A stretch of 54,598 nt of DNA from Oscillatoriaceae cyanobacterium M33_DOE_052 (GCA_015296065.1 DVDU01000132.1:1-54598); one strand, 5' to 3'; positions 26,734-36,040 are shown, counted from the stretch's first letter. The notes: a model not told the origin generated them from the sequence alone. Translations and numbers: made by a program.

Positions 26734-26820
26734 CTCTCACCCCCGACCCATCTCCCAGGTAGGGAGAGGGGAGTGTGGGGAGTGTGGGGAGTAGGGTGGG
26801 CAGTACCCTGCCCACCCTAC
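26734..26820. repeat. Palindromic repeats between divergent genes
   Basis: 26734-26771 is a CTCTCACCCC...GGGAGAGGGG element of the family seen near 4.9, 28.7 and 51.2 kb. It is followed at 26791-26820 by a perfect 13-bp hairpin (GTAGGGTGGGCAG / CTGCCCACCCTAC, loop TACC). Confidence 0.75.
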
Positions 26821-26917
26821 AATCTAGACCAGCTCGCAGGGGAAATTTTTTCGCCGCAATCAAGGCAAATGGGGGCAAATTTTGGTTAAATGGGAGTAAC
26901 TATATCAAGCCACGGCC

Positions 26918-28384
26918 ATGTCCTCTGCTTCCCCTGGTCGCTATCAAAGCCGATTGTTTAATTTTCTATCTAGCCAAACCCTGCGCGTGAAGGAGGGTTT
27001 GGCCCAAACCCTGCGACACCTGAAAGTTAAGGTGAACTGGGGGCTAGAGGCATTACTGTATCAGTTGCGGGCGATATCGGCGATCGTCAAACGGGCGGGC
27101 AAGCGTCTGGGCCAGGGGTTTTCGCCCAAACACACCCTGGAGGGGAATACTGAGGCAACGGCAAAATCAGCCACAACCCTGCCAGGAAGCACAACGGCGG
27201 CGGCGTCTCAGTTGCGGGCTACTTCAGACACTGAAGCCAAGCAACTGCCCCAGGGGACGATCGACCCGGATTTAATGATTCATTTATCAGAATCTCCAAT
27301 TACTGATTCGCCACTATCTTTGTTGTTTGAGAGTTTGGATGCCAAGGTGGCGCAACTGGAAGCAGGAGGGTGGCAGCAGGTGCCCCAAGCCGTGGGGGGG
27401 GCTGTGGTCAAGGCTTGGCAGAAAGTGGGTTGGCCCGCAGTGCGCCAAGAGGAAATAACGACCCAGGGGCAGCAGTTCCCAGAAAAAATCGCGGCATTGT
27501 TGCTGGCGGCGGTGGCGTACTTTTTCGGTGGTACTTCTGAGCCGCCGGGAATGCCACCAGAGCAGGGACAAGAGCAGCTTAATGGAGCGGAAACTGGCGG
27601 TTTGCCGTCCTCCCCGTCCCCCCGTCTCCCCGTCTCCTCTCTGGGGGCGAAATTCCGGCTGTCTGTGCTAAAGGCGCAACATCAGATTAAACAGTGGGGG
27701 ACGGCGTTGGTGTCCGATCGGGAGTTTACGCCGGAGCCGTTGCCTGACAGGATAGAAAATCTGATTCGGGCGGCGGTGGATTATTTTTTGCGTTTGGGTA
27801 AGACTTCTTTGCCCAGTGATGAGCCGAATGAGGTAAGGCGGGGGGATGGGGAGACGGGGAGACTCGGAGACGGGGAGACTCGGAGACAAGGGGCTAAAGC
27901 CCAACCCTGCCCTGAGCGGAGCCGAAGGGTACAAACGGGGGAGTTGGCGGGTGAGCTGGAAGGGGACTTGTGGCGGGAACCGCAGGCGGGGGCAGTATTG
28001 AATGGGAGTGAGTCTCTGGGCATTCCCAAGGCGCGTGAGATGGCTCGATCGCTCCGCCGCAAGGTCCAAGAAGCGGTGAAGGCGGCGCCCCTGATGCCTA
28101 AATCTCAGGTTACGACTGGGAAACCGCAAGTAGTAAATGAGACGCAGGCGGTGGCAACTGGGGGGGCGGCTACTCTGGAGTTGGAAAGAGCGACTGCGGC
28201 ACAAACTGAGTGGCAGCCTGATTTTTTGGAAACGCGGGCGGTGGTGACGGGCTATGTGAAGCATCCGTTAGAGTTGGTGCTGGAGTGGCTCGATCGGGCG
28301 TTGGTGTGGGTGGAAACGGCGATCGGCAAGCTGTGGCGGCTGGGGATGCAGTGGTGGCAAGGGTTACAGAACCGCACCAAATGA
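26918..28384 (+). CDS. hypothetical protein invaded by dispersed repeats
   Basis: A 488-residue protein I do not recognise. Residues 1-60 are basic and helical (LFNFLSSQTLRVKEGLAQTL). Two related modules, near 118-200 and 260-300, share a pattern like EPLPDRIENLIRAAVDYFLRLG and FPEKIAALLLAAVAYFFGG. The C-terminus repeats a W-rich amphipathic pattern (VLEWLDRALVWVETAIGKLWRLGMQWW). Two insertions read like translated repeat DNA: SPSPRLPVS near 235, and [17 protein letters not shown] with PCPERSRR near 310-335. Both keep the frame. The protein might attach to membranes through its amphipathic segments; this is inference only. The next gene on this strand is psbI. Confidence 0.65.
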   Translation: MSSASPGRYQSRLFNFLSSQTLRVKEGLAQTLRHLKVKVNWGLEALLYQLRAISAIVKRAGKRLGQGFSPKHTLEGNTEATAKSATTLPGSTTAAASQLRATSDTEAKQLPQGTIDPDLMIHLSESPITDSPLSLLFESLDAKVAQLEAGGWQQVPQAVGGAVVKAWQKVGWPAVRQEEITTQGQQFPEKIAALLLAAVAYFFGGTSEPPGMPPEQGQEQLNGAETGGLPSSPSPRLPVSSLGAKFRLSVLKAQHQIKQWGTALVSDREFTPEPLPDRIENLIRAAVDYFLRLGKTSLPSDEPNEVRRGDGETGRLGDGETRRQGAKAQPCPERSRRVQTGELAGELEGDLWREPQAGAVLNGSESLGIPKAREMARSLRRKVQEAVKAAPLMPKSQVTTGKPQVVNETQAVATGGAATLELERATAAQTEWQPDFLETRAVVTGYVKHPLELVLEWLDRALVWVETAIGKLWRLGMQWWQGLQNRTK

Positions 28385-28499
28385 GGTAAAAATCTAATGG
28401 TGCAGATTTATCGCCCCTGATAGCGTTCAAAAAGAACGGTGTTTGGATATGATAAAAAAACCGTTAAGATTACCGAGGCCGTTTCTGGAGCCCTAAAAC

Positions 28500-28616
28500 A
28501 TGATTACCCTGAAAGTCGTTGTCTATATTGTGGTGCTGTTCTTTGTCAGCTTGTTTGTATTTGGCTTTTTGTCTGGGGACCCCTCCCGGAACCCCGGTCG
28601 TCGGGATCTTGAATAA
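28500..28616 (+). CDS. psbI: photosystem II reaction centre protein I
   Basis: A 38-residue thylakoid protein, [20 protein letters not shown] then [18 protein letters not shown]. The single membrane helix and the [14 protein letters not shown] tail are diagnostic of PsbI, a small subunit beside D1 in the reaction centre. GGAG lies 9 bases before the ATG. It stands alone, which is usual in cyanobacteria. Confidence 0.95.
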   Translation: MITLKVVVYIVVLFFVSLFVFGFLSGDPSRNPGRRDLE

Positions 28617-29005
28617 TCCCCCGGTTAAAACAGGTACTAATATGCACCCAGCCAGCTCTGGCTGGGCATATACAGCACTTTGTCAAATGATATTAGACTA
28701 CTCCGGAGCCCCTCTCCCGGTCTTCTCCCCTCTCCCGACTTGGGAGAGGGGTCAGGGGTGAGGGAATATACCCGATCGATGGGCAATCTGCTGTATTGAT
28801 GGTTAGGTTCACCAGACGCCAGATTTAACCTCTACTTGTTGGCCTTTACTCCCTCCTTGATTTGTCCGAGAACAAGAGCAAAAATAAGCTCTATTTGGGG
28901 ATTAATTCTGATTTATTAAGACTCCATTTGTGGGAGGGGGTAGGGCTGCAACTATGATTTCAGGTGATGCGTCGGATTATTCAGAATTACAAAGTTAGTT
29001 AAAAT
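28617..29005. other. Intergenic region with two hairpins
   Basis: A perfect 9-bp hairpin (CCCAGCCAG / CTGGCTGGG, 28647-28666) lies 30 bases after psbI, without a T-run, and may protect or end that transcript. A copy of the CCCTCTCCC/GGGAGAGGGG palindromic element occupies about 28710-28764. No gene is visible in the rest. Confidence 0.6.
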
Positions 29006-31306
29006 ATGGATTACCCAGCGGCGCCGCCAGCACCACCGGCGATAGTGGAAAATGTCACCCTTGAAGGGAAAGTCTCTTCGGTAATGGCGCCGCCGCCGAA
29101 CCAAAGGGAGGCGCTGCCTTTCGTCTCTAAGAGTGCGGCGGCTCTCGGTCCGGCGATGGAAGTGCGATCGCCTTTATTCTACAGTCCTCATCCGGCGCCC
29201 CATCCCACCCCTAGCACTAAAGATTTACCAGAAAAACAGATAGAACCACCGGAGAAATCAGCTCCCCCTGATGGGGTGAATTTTAATCCAACTCCGATTT
29301 ATCAACGGTTGCGCGCTGTGGCGGTGGCGGCGAACCAAACCGAAACTGGGGTAGCGGCTACAGGAATAAATTTCAAAACTAAACCGATATACGATCGGCT
29401 GCGTTCATTTATTCCCCCTACCACTGTTGTCAGCCAAACACCGCCACCGGCGACACCCACACCCACACAGCTAGGTACACCAGCGCCGATCGTCCCCCCC
29501 ACAGATGCGGTAGAAGTGCGCGGCGATAAGCAGGAATATAACTCAGAAAGGCAAATCGTCACGGCGACGGGCAATGCTTTTATGCGGTTTCGCAGCGCCA
29601 TATTAGATGCGGAATGGTTGCAGGTGAACTTGCAAAGCCGCATAGCGGTGGCGGAAGGTAATGTGGATTTTCGCACCGGCGAGCAGCGCTTGCAAGGGGA
29701 GCGCCTGGAATACGATATTGAGAAAAATCAAGGGGATATGTCCCAAGCTCGGGGGCAGGTTTATTTACCCACGGCTGGAACCGGTTTTGGCACGACTTTG
29801 CCCACGGATGTGAGTGCGGGGATCCGTCAGGAACAACCGATTAGCGATGTGGTGCGCGCTGCTGCACCCCCTCCCCCGAAAAATGTTACCTCGGCGGGGG
29901 ATGTCACTTTTGGTGCCAGCGGGGGCCGGGGGGCTGGGGTGGCAAATCCCCAGGCTGGTGGGGGTCAAATCAACCGTTTGCGGTTTGAAAGTGATAATCT
30001 CACTTTTACTGGTGATAGTTGGCGTGGCACAAAAGTGAGAATTACTAATGACCCTTTTTCGCCGCCAGAAATGGAGTTGCGGGCGGATTGGGCGACTTTC
30101 CGCAATTTGTCGCCACTACAGGACGAAATTGTGGCGAAGCGTCCGAAGCTGGTGTTTGATGGATGGTTAGCGATTCCATTGTTGAAAGAACGGGTGATTT
30201 TAGACCGCACAGAGCGGGACCCGTCTTTGATTCGGTTTGGTTATGATGGGGGCGATCGGGGCGGTTTATACGCCGAAAGTACCGGAGATGTGAGAGCTAA
30301 CGAACGGTTTCAGCTCACTTTAATGCCGCAGTTTTTTATCCAAAAATCGGTGCTGGGGGATGCGGGGAACTTCTCGGATCTGTTCGGCTTGAAAGCGAAA
30401 CTCAACGCCACCCTGACTCCCACTACCACTTTCCAAGGTTCGGCGGTGTTTAATACGATTAATTTGGGGGAAGTGGATACAAAACTGCGCAGTAGGTTCA
30501 GTTTAAATCAGAAACTGGGGACGCACAACCTAGCGGCAGAATATTCTTACCGCGATCGCATTTTCAACGGTTCCCTCGGGTATAAAACGGTTTACCAAAA
30601 CGCCGGTATTGTCCTCACTTCTTCCCCGGTGGTCTTGGGAAATACGGGGATTCAACTGAGCTACAATGGCAGCATTCAGCATATCGAAGCGGATACCGAT
30701 CGCCTTGACCTCCTAGAAGTCGTGCGGGAAAATAACCGCACGGACTTAAACCGCTTCCAAGCCACCGCCGCTCTCAGTCGCGGTTTCTTGCTGTGGAAAG
30801 GCACAACTCTCCCCGCCACCGCCACGGAAGGAATGCGTTACAGCAGCTCCCCGGTGCTTCCTTATGTGCAAATGTTCGGGGGTCTTACTGGCGTCGCCTC
30901 TGCTTACAGTAATGGTGATACGCAAAACTTCCTCACCGGTAGTATTGGCATTCAAGGCCAGTTCGGTCACTTTTCCCGCGATTGGTTGGATTATACCGGG
31001 TTTCAGTTGATTGTCGCCCGCATTTGGAACAGCGGCGCCTCGCCTTTTTTGTTCGATCGGCTCGCCGATGTGAAAGTCCTCGCCGCAGGCTTCACCCAGC
31101 AGCTTTATGGTCCCGTGCGTCTCGGTCTCCAAGCTGTTTATAACCTAGACACCAAAGAGCGCATCAGCACTGATTATATTCTGGAATATCAGCGCCGCAC
31201 TTATGGGATTAGTCTCCGTTATAACCCCGAAAAAGAACTCGGCGCCATCACTCTGCGCCTGAGTGACTTTAACTGGGTAGGCGGCGGTCAACCGTTTTCT
31301 CCTTAA
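29006..31306 (+). CDS. DUF3769 outer-membrane protein, LptD-like
   Basis: A 766-residue protein of a cyanobacterial family related to LptD, the outer-membrane subunit that inserts lipopolysaccharide. Residues 1-165 are proline- and alanine-rich and probably disordered, with two similar GVNFNPTPIYQRLRA / GINFKTKPIYDRLRS motifs. Residues 170-255 form an OstA/LptA-like beta domain (VRGDKQEYNSERQIVTATGNAFMRF and LQGERLEYDIEKNQG). Residues from about 320 onward have alternating strands expected for a beta barrel, ending in aromatic residues. No ordinary signal peptide is seen at this start, so export is not explained by the sequence. The methyltransferase gene follows after 8 bases. Confidence 0.8.
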   Translation: MDYPAAPPAPPAIVENVTLEGKVSSVMAPPPNQREALPFVSKSAAALGPAMEVRSPLFYSPHPAPHPTPSTKDLPEKQIEPPEKSAPPDGVNFNPTPIYQRLRAVAVAANQTETGVAATGINFKTKPIYDRLRSFIPPTTVVSQTPPPATPTPTQLGTPAPIVPPTDAVEVRGDKQEYNSERQIVTATGNAFMRFRSAILDAEWLQVNLQSRIAVAEGNVDFRTGEQRLQGERLEYDIEKNQGDMSQARGQVYLPTAGTGFGTTLPTDVSAGIRQEQPISDVVRAAAPPPPKNVTSAGDVTFGASGGRGAGVANPQAGGGQINRLRFESDNLTFTGDSWRGTKVRITNDPFSPPEMELRADWATFRNLSPLQDEIVAKRPKLVFDGWLAIPLLKERVILDRTERDPSLIRFGYDGGDRGGLYAESTGDVRANERFQLTLMPQFFIQKSVLGDAGNFSDLFGLKAKLNATLTPTTTFQGSAVFNTINLGEVDTKLRSRFSLNQKLGTHNLAAEYSYRDRIFNGSLGYKTVYQNAGIVLTSSPVVLGNTGIQLSYNGSIQHIEADTDRLDLLEVVRENNRTDLNRFQATAALSRGFLLWKGTTLPATATEGMRYSSSPVLPYVQMFGGLTGVASAYSNGDTQNFLTGSIGIQGQFGHFSRDWLDYTGFQLIVARIWNSGASPFLFDRLADVKVLAAGFTQQLYGPVRLGLQAVYNLDTKERISTDYILEYQRRTYGISLRYNPEKELGAITLRLSDFNWVGGGQPFSP

Positions 31307-31314
31307 TAACTTCT

Positions 31315-32400
31315 ATGCGCTCTATTCGCGAACCTGTCCCCAGTCTTGGTAGTCTCGATCGGGTCACAATTCAGGATGGTATCTTACGCCTCCAAGGCTG
31401 GGTTTTCTCCCTGAAAAATCAACCCATCAACAGTTTCCAGGTTTTTTGTCAGGGAGAACCTTTAAGCAACTGGGTGGAAATGGCGGCTAATCTTCCCCGT
31501 CCCGATATTCACCAGGCTTTTCCCACTATTCCCGCCGCCGCTAATGCTCGGTTTAGAATTTTTATCCCGGTTAGCCATCAACAGCAAGAACAGTTACGGG
31601 ATAATCTAATCACAGTAATTCCTCTCATCGCCGGTGAGCCCGGTTGTACTTTGTGTAATGTATTAGAGCCGAAATTACCTCTGCCAGATGCAGAAATGGT
31701 AGAGGCGATCGGCGGCGGATTTGCAGGCGTCGCCTTCCAATTTCTCGCTCAATTCATCCAAAGAGTCGGACTAGAACCTACCGACACCGTACTCGATATC
31801 GGTTGCGGCGTCGGACGCCTTGCCTACGCCCTCTCCTACTATCTCAAACCCCCCGGATTCTACCACGGATTTGACATCATGCCCCACCTCATCCAATGGG
31901 CAACCAACCACATCACCCCACACTTTCCCCACATCCAATTCCACCACGCCCACATCTACAACCAACTATATAACCCCACCGCCACCACCACCGCTCTTGA
32001 TTATCAATTTCCCTATGCTGACGCCAGTTTTGACCTAGTTTGTCTCACCTCCGTCTTTACCCATATGCGCGGCGCCGAAATTCGCCATTATCTAAACGAA
32101 ATTCACCGCATTTTAAAACCCGGTGGTCGCTGCCTTTGCACCAGCTTTTTACTCAATCCAGAAGCAGAAAGAGGGATTAGTAATGGGAGCAGTTCTCAAG
32201 CGCTAATTTATCCCTGGGAAGACGGCTTTACCGCCAATCCCGAAATGCCAGAACAAGCCGTGGGCTTTCCCGAAGATTTATTCTTAGATTGGATTACTAC
32301 TCGGAAATTCAGCATCTTAGGGAAATATTACGGCACCTGGTCAGGACGGCGTGATTTTACCGTTGCCCATCAAGATATGCTGGTGATCGAGAAAAATTAA
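31315..32400 (+). CDS. class I SAM-dependent methyltransferase
   Basis: A 361-residue protein. The AdoMet-binding motif I is DTVLDIGCGVGRLAYALSYY (near 158-177), with motif II around FHHAHIYNQLY and motif III in LNEIHRILKPGGRCLCTS. Residues 1-110 form an extra N-terminal domain (LQGWVFSLKNQPINSFQVFCQGEP), which resembles the glycan- or sugar-linked modules found before methyltransferases in surface polysaccharide clusters. Substrate unknown. It starts 8 bases after the DUF3769 gene and is probably co-transcribed. Confidence 0.8.
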   Translation: MRSIREPVPSLGSLDRVTIQDGILRLQGWVFSLKNQPINSFQVFCQGEPLSNWVEMAANLPRPDIHQAFPTIPAAANARFRIFIPVSHQQQEQLRDNLITVIPLIAGEPGCTLCNVLEPKLPLPDAEMVEAIGGGFAGVAFQFLAQFIQRVGLEPTDTVLDIGCGVGRLAYALSYYLKPPGFYHGFDIMPHLIQWATNHITPHFPHIQFHHAHIYNQLYNPTATTTALDYQFPYADASFDLVCLTSVFTHMRGAEIRHYLNEIHRILKPGGRCLCTSFLLNPEAERGISNGSSSQALIYPWEDGFTANPEMPEQAVGFPEDLFLDWITTRKFSILGKYYGTWSGRRDFTVAHQDMLVIEKN

Positions 32401-32610
32401 TTTGTTTTGTCCTTTGTCCTTTGTCCTTTGTCCTTCGTTAGTAAAATTAAAAACCAATTATTAATCGTGGGACATTTCCAATTATTGATTGTCACCAAAT
32501 CAATGCCAAATGACCAAGGACAAAAGAATCCCCACCCAAGGACAACTGACTAAGGACAAAGGACAAGTGACTATGATATTATATAATAATACTTGGTAAA
32601 TCAGACCCTG
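32401..32610. repeat. Heptameric TTTGTCC repeats in both orientations
   Basis: Four perfect TTTGTCC units (32406-32433) follow the methyltransferase gene, and GGACAAA-type units in the opposite orientation (about 32515-32570) precede the Dam gene. The facing arrays could pair into a large stem-loop. Confidence 0.8.
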
Positions 32611-33432
32611 ATGAGTAAACTGCCGCGTCCGTTTTTGAAATGGGCGGGGGGTAAAAGCCGCCTGCTCCCGCAATACGTCCCTTATTTCCCGAAAAGTTTT
32701 ACTGCTTACTATGAACCGTTTTTGGGTGGTGGGGCCGTGTTTTTTCATTTGCCGCCCCAGCGTGCGGTTTTGCGGGATGTTAACCCAGAGTTGATTAATG
32801 CTTATTGCTGTGTGCGGGATGATGTGGAAAAGCTGATTGAGCTGTTGCAACAGCATGCAGGCCATCATAATAAGGAATATTATTATGAGATGCGGGCTCG
32901 GCAATTTAGTAGTAACTTAGAAAGAGCGGCTCGGTTTATTTATTTAAATAAAACCTGCTATAATGGTTTATACCGAGAAAATTCTCGCGGTTATTTTAAT
33001 GTGCCGATCGGACGGTATAAAAATCCCCAAATTTGCCCAGAGCAATTACTGCTTGCGGCTTCTGCGCATCTCCAAAATGCCCGCATAGAAGTAGGTAATT
33101 TTGATTTAGTTTTGTCAGAAGCCAATGCCGATGATTTGGTTTATTTCGACCCGCCTTATCATCCCATTAGTGCCACAAGTAATTTTACGGCTTACAGTCG
33201 CTACGCTTTTGGGGAAGCCGAGCAAATCTGGCTCCGAGATACTTTTGCCAAATTGGCACACCAGGGGGTTAAGGTGATGCTTTCTAATTCTGATTGTGAG
33301 TTTATTAGAGAATTATATAGGGATTTTTCTATGTTCCCTATAGCGGCTAATCGGGCGATTAATTCTAAGGCTGATCAGCGCGGCAAAATCTCGGAATTGT
33401 TGATAGTTTCTTATGCAGTGGATAATTTGTAG
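32611..33432 (+). CDS. dam: DNA adenine methylase, Dam/D12 class
   Basis: An N6-adenine methyltransferase of 273 residues. FLKWAGGKSRLLPQY (residues 8-22) is the AdoMet-binding motif, and LVYFDPPYHP (catalytic DPPY at 180-183) is motif IV, the order of the D12 (Dam) class. The expected target of the class is GATC, also the centre of the HIP1 octamer abundant here. ATG 32611 gives the normal MSKLPRPFLKWAGGK start; a TTG at 32593 would add six residues. No restriction gene adjoins it, so it is probably a solitary methylase. Confidence 0.9.
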   Translation: MSKLPRPFLKWAGGKSRLLPQYVPYFPKSFTAYYEPFLGGGAVFFHLPPQRAVLRDVNPELINAYCCVRDDVEKLIELLQQHAGHHNKEYYYEMRARQFSSNLERAARFIYLNKTCYNGLYRENSRGYFNVPIGRYKNPQICPEQLLLAASAHLQNARIEVGNFDLVLSEANADDLVYFDPPYHPISATSNFTAYSRYAFGEAEQIWLRDTFAKLAHQGVKVMLSNSDCEFIRELYRDFSMFPIAANRAINSKADQRGKISELLIVSYAVDNL

Positions 33433-33521
33433 TTAGTTGATGTAGTCCTTTGTCCTTTGTCATTTGAAATGTTAATGTTACAAGTAACAAGGGACAAGGG
33501 ACAAGGGACAAGGGAAAAACA
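33433..33521. repeat. TTTGTCC / GGACAAG heptamer repeats between convergent genes
   Basis: TCCTTTGTCCTTTGTCATTTG is followed by GGGACAAGGGACAAGGGAC (split here for length), again two facing orientations, between the Dam and glycosyltransferase stop codons. A stem-loop could end both transcripts. Confidence 0.75.
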
Positions 33522-34715
33522 TTAATCGTTCATGTTAAAGCCCATGTCAGTTAATTTTTGCAGCAATTGGGCGGCGGCGGGGGATTGACGACGCTGGTAA
33601 AGGAAAATGGCTTGGCGAAAGGCATCTTTAGCATCGAAGATGTTACCGCCTTTGAGGAGGGCAACGCCGAGGTTTTGGTAGGCTTCGGGGTAGTCGGGTT
33701 GGAGTTCGATCGCCCGCCGATAGGCGGCAATGGCTTCGGGGATGCGGCCTTTTTCCCGCTGGGCTAACCCTAAGTTATAATGCGCAGTAGCGAGGTTGGG
33801 GTCAATTTGCAAAACGCTTTGGTAGGTAGTAATAGCTCCGGAGATATCCCCGGTTTGCAGAAGTAAATTGCCCAAATTAATCGCGGCTCCCAGCTTCAGG
33901 ATGGGTAAAATATCAATGGCAATTGCTTCTTGATAATGATGTTTGGCTTTGGAGATTTTGCCGGAACGATTCCAGGCGATGCCCAAATGATAGTGCAGTT
34001 CGTAGCACACGGGTAATTCTGGCTTACCCAGAGATAGAGCAAACTCCATGAGCTGAATACCTCGGGATATTTCCCCTTGTTCCACGAGGAGAGCGCCAAG
34101 TTTGCTGGCGGTGTAGGAGTCTCCGGGATGCTGGGCGAGGTATTTTTCCATAATGCGCTGGGCGGTTTGGAGTTTGTCTCTCGAGGCGATCGCGCTGGGT
34201 TGATAGCCCGAGTGCCATATCGCCACTGGCGTCAAACACCCAACCTGCCAATGTGTTTCCCGCTGCACGATCGCCCCTACGCTGTCATCTACCATCGCGT
34301 GATATGGATGCTCAAAGCGGATATCTGGATGACGACGAAATAGGCGAGAAACCAAAGAATAGGGAGATTGCATCGCCCCCACTTCTTGGCGCACCAAGTT
34401 AATCAAAAGACAATTGGGGTCCTGGATAGCTTGTTTGAGCATGGGGATAATATCCGGGGATAGTACCTCATCCGCATCTAGGACCAATACCCAGTCACCG
34501 CTGACATAGGAGAGAGCCTGATTTCTCGCCGCGGCGAAGTCGTCACCCCAGGGAAAATAATGCACTGTGGCGCCGAAGGCCCGGGCAATTTCCGGGGTGC
34601 GATCGGTCGAACCAGTGTCTAGCACCACCATTTCATCCACTACATCCCTGACACTAGCGAGACAGTCGTGGAGGGATACTTCTTCATTTTTGGCGATCGT
34701 ACAGAGGCTGAGCAT
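33522..34715 (-). CDS. family 2 glycosyltransferase with TPR repeats
   Basis: A 397-residue protein. Residues 1-190 form a GT2 (GT-A) domain: LSLCTIAKNEEVSLHDCL at the start, LDTGSTDRTPEIA, and the metal-binding LVLDADEV near residue 83. Residues 200-390 are tetratricopeptide repeats (for example AHYNLGLAQREKGRIPEAIAAYRRAIELQPDYPEAY), which suggest a protein partner. There is no membrane segment, so it is probably cytosolic. Donor and acceptor cannot be told from sequence. It converges on the Dam gene. Confidence 0.88.
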   Translation of the reverse strand: MLSLCTIAKNEEVSLHDCLASVRDVVDEMVVLDTGSTDRTPEIARAFGATVHYFPWGDDFAAARNQALSYVSGDWVLVLDADEVLSPDIIPMLKQAIQDPNCLLINLVRQEVGAMQSPYSLVSRLFRRHPDIRFEHPYHAMVDDSVGAIVQRETHWQVGCLTPVAIWHSGYQPSAIASRDKLQTAQRIMEKYLAQHPGDSYTASKLGALLVEQGEISRGIQLMEFALSLGKPELPVCYELHYHLGIAWNRSGKISKAKHHYQEAIAIDILPILKLGAAINLGNLLLQTGDISGAITTYQSVLQIDPNLATAHYNLGLAQREKGRIPEAIAAYRRAIELQPDYPEAYQNLGVALLKGGNIFDAKDAFRQAIFLYQRRQSPAAAQLLQKLTDMGFNMND

Positions 34716-35245
34716 AAAGATGATAATTGATAATTGATAAGTGATAATTGATAATTAATAATTGTCTCACTCCTGGCCTTGAGATTGTATCAGTTTTTGC
34801 CTTGATAACTCACAACTGACCAGAAATCTGGCATCAGGGGACTTAGCGGTAGAGGACTTCTACAGTCTTGACTCATAATTCAGCAGCAAATCTGTACCTC
34901 AATAATCTGAAATCGGCTTACCATAAAAATTAATAATTAATTATTGAAATTGTTATTTATTTATTAAGTTTTTTTGGCTGCCCACAATTCTGGTGGCATT
35001 GCTGCTTTTCCGTTGATATATCTTTAAAAATCATAACGAATTTTTGTAAAGATAATTTGCAAATAGTGAACAAGTCAAAATTAGGAATTTGAGTTACAAT
35101 CAATGTGATGAAGTGAAAAGATGTTCACACTCCCGGTAAGTAGGGGTGTCAGCCCTAGTTTCCCCGCGTAAGGGTTGGGAGGCATATTGGTAAATTCGCC
35201 CCTACTGAAACCTAGATTGTTATTTTTCTTAGAAGGACTCAAGTT
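34716..35245. other. 530-bp AT-rich intergenic region
   Basis: Contains GATAATT-type heptamer repeats (34722-34768), a GTAGAGGACTTCTAC palindrome (34852-34866) that is also found near 19806-19820, and a long AT-rich stretch (34900-35090) that may hold the promoter of the CP12-like gene. No gene is seen. Confidence 0.6.
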
Positions 35246-35551
35246 ATGACTCCAGTCGTAGCAGACCGGCTGCAAAAACCGGGATTCAGTTTTACAGGTG
35301 CCCGGTTTGGGATACCGAGTCGGGGTGAGGGGAAAACCTTAGAAGTGGAAATCGACGAGGCGATCGCGGAAGCTCGCGCCATTACAGCAGAAAAAGGTGT
35401 CACCTCTCGGGAAAGTGCAGTGGCGTGGGATATTGTAGAGGAGTTGCTCTCGGCGGCAGCGCACAAACGGGAAAAAGAGCCGAAAAATGCTTTTGCGCGC
35501 TACTGTGAGGAACATCCGTCGGCGTCGGAAGCGCTGATGTACGATTTATAA
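35246..35551 (+). CDS. CP12-like protein
   Basis: CP12 is a small disordered redox linker that ties GAPDH to phosphoribulokinase and switches off the Calvin cycle in the dark. This 101-residue protein ends NAFARYCEEHPSASEALMYDL, an evident CP12 C-terminal motif. It differs from classical CP12 in two ways: there is no N-terminal cysteine pair, and in the C-terminal motif only the first cysteine remains because the second is replaced by leucine (EALMYD instead of ECRVYD). Residues 25-75 form the conserved helical core (EVEIDEAIAEARAITAEKG). ATG 35246 follows AAGGA. It is probably a variant that cannot form the usual disulfides. Confidence 0.75.
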   Translation: MTPVVADRLQKPGFSFTGARFGIPSRGEGKTLEVEIDEAIAEARAITAEKGVTSRESAVAWDIVEELLSAAAHKREKEPKNAFARYCEEHPSASEALMYDL

Positions 35552-35644
35552 CCAGAGAAACTGAGTTTCTCACTGGGTCTCCTCGTAGCTCGGAGCATCT
35601 GGCTGGTCGGAAACCTTTGGTGGGAGAAACTCGGTGTTTGCCTA

Positions 35645-35680
35645 CCCAATTCCAGGGCTAAGGAATTGGGTGGTTTTTTT
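35645..35680 (+). terminator. rho-independent terminator of the CP12-like gene
   Basis: A perfect 9-bp stem (CCCAATTCC / GGAATTGGG) with an 8-base loop is followed by TGG and seven T residues, 94 bases after the stop codon. It lies in the right place and strand to end the CP12-like transcript. Confidence 0.8.
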
Positions 35681-35803
35681 GTTGCCCAAATGAAAAAAGG
35701 TGCTACAGAATTTGCGATCGGGCTCACAACCAAAACAGATGACGATCGCGCCCGAGTCAGTGAAAATACGGGATAATCATCCTAAAGCAACCACCAAACC
35801 ACT

Positions 35804-36004
35804 ATGAATCTGCTAGGGGATATCAGCCAAATCACGCTAGAAGAGATGTTCGCGAACATTTTCACCGTGCAGGCCATTACTCGTGCCGATCGCTACCGCA
35901 TGAAACTAGCCATCCTGGATAATAAACTCACAGAAGAACATCTGCAGGCACTAGACCGTCTGCTCTACGCTGCCAAACGGGGCAGGTTAAAACTCATAGA
36001 TTAG
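35804..36004 (+). CDS. conserved cyanobacterial hypothetical protein, 66 residues
   Basis: A small protein (MNLLGDISQITLEEMFANIF at the start, KRGRLKLID at the end) with mixed helix-forming sequence, no cysteine and no membrane segment. It resembles short hypothetical proteins common in cyanobacteria, but I cannot name a function. It sits alone, 250 bases after the CP12-like gene and convergent with yidD. Confidence 0.65.
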   Translation: MNLLGDISQITLEEMFANIFTVQAITRADRYRMKLAILDNKLTEEHLQALDRLLYAAKRGRLKLID

Positions 36005-36040
36005 ATGAACCACTTATATTGACACCGGGAGTATGCCATA

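Noticed and set aside
28647-28666. psbI terminator
   Set aside because: The 9-bp hairpin is perfect but no T-run follows on the plus strand, so I do not call it an intrinsic terminator.
35081-35275. Minus-strand frame before the CP12-like gene
   Set aside because: It overlaps the CP12 start and control region and has no supporting ribosome site.
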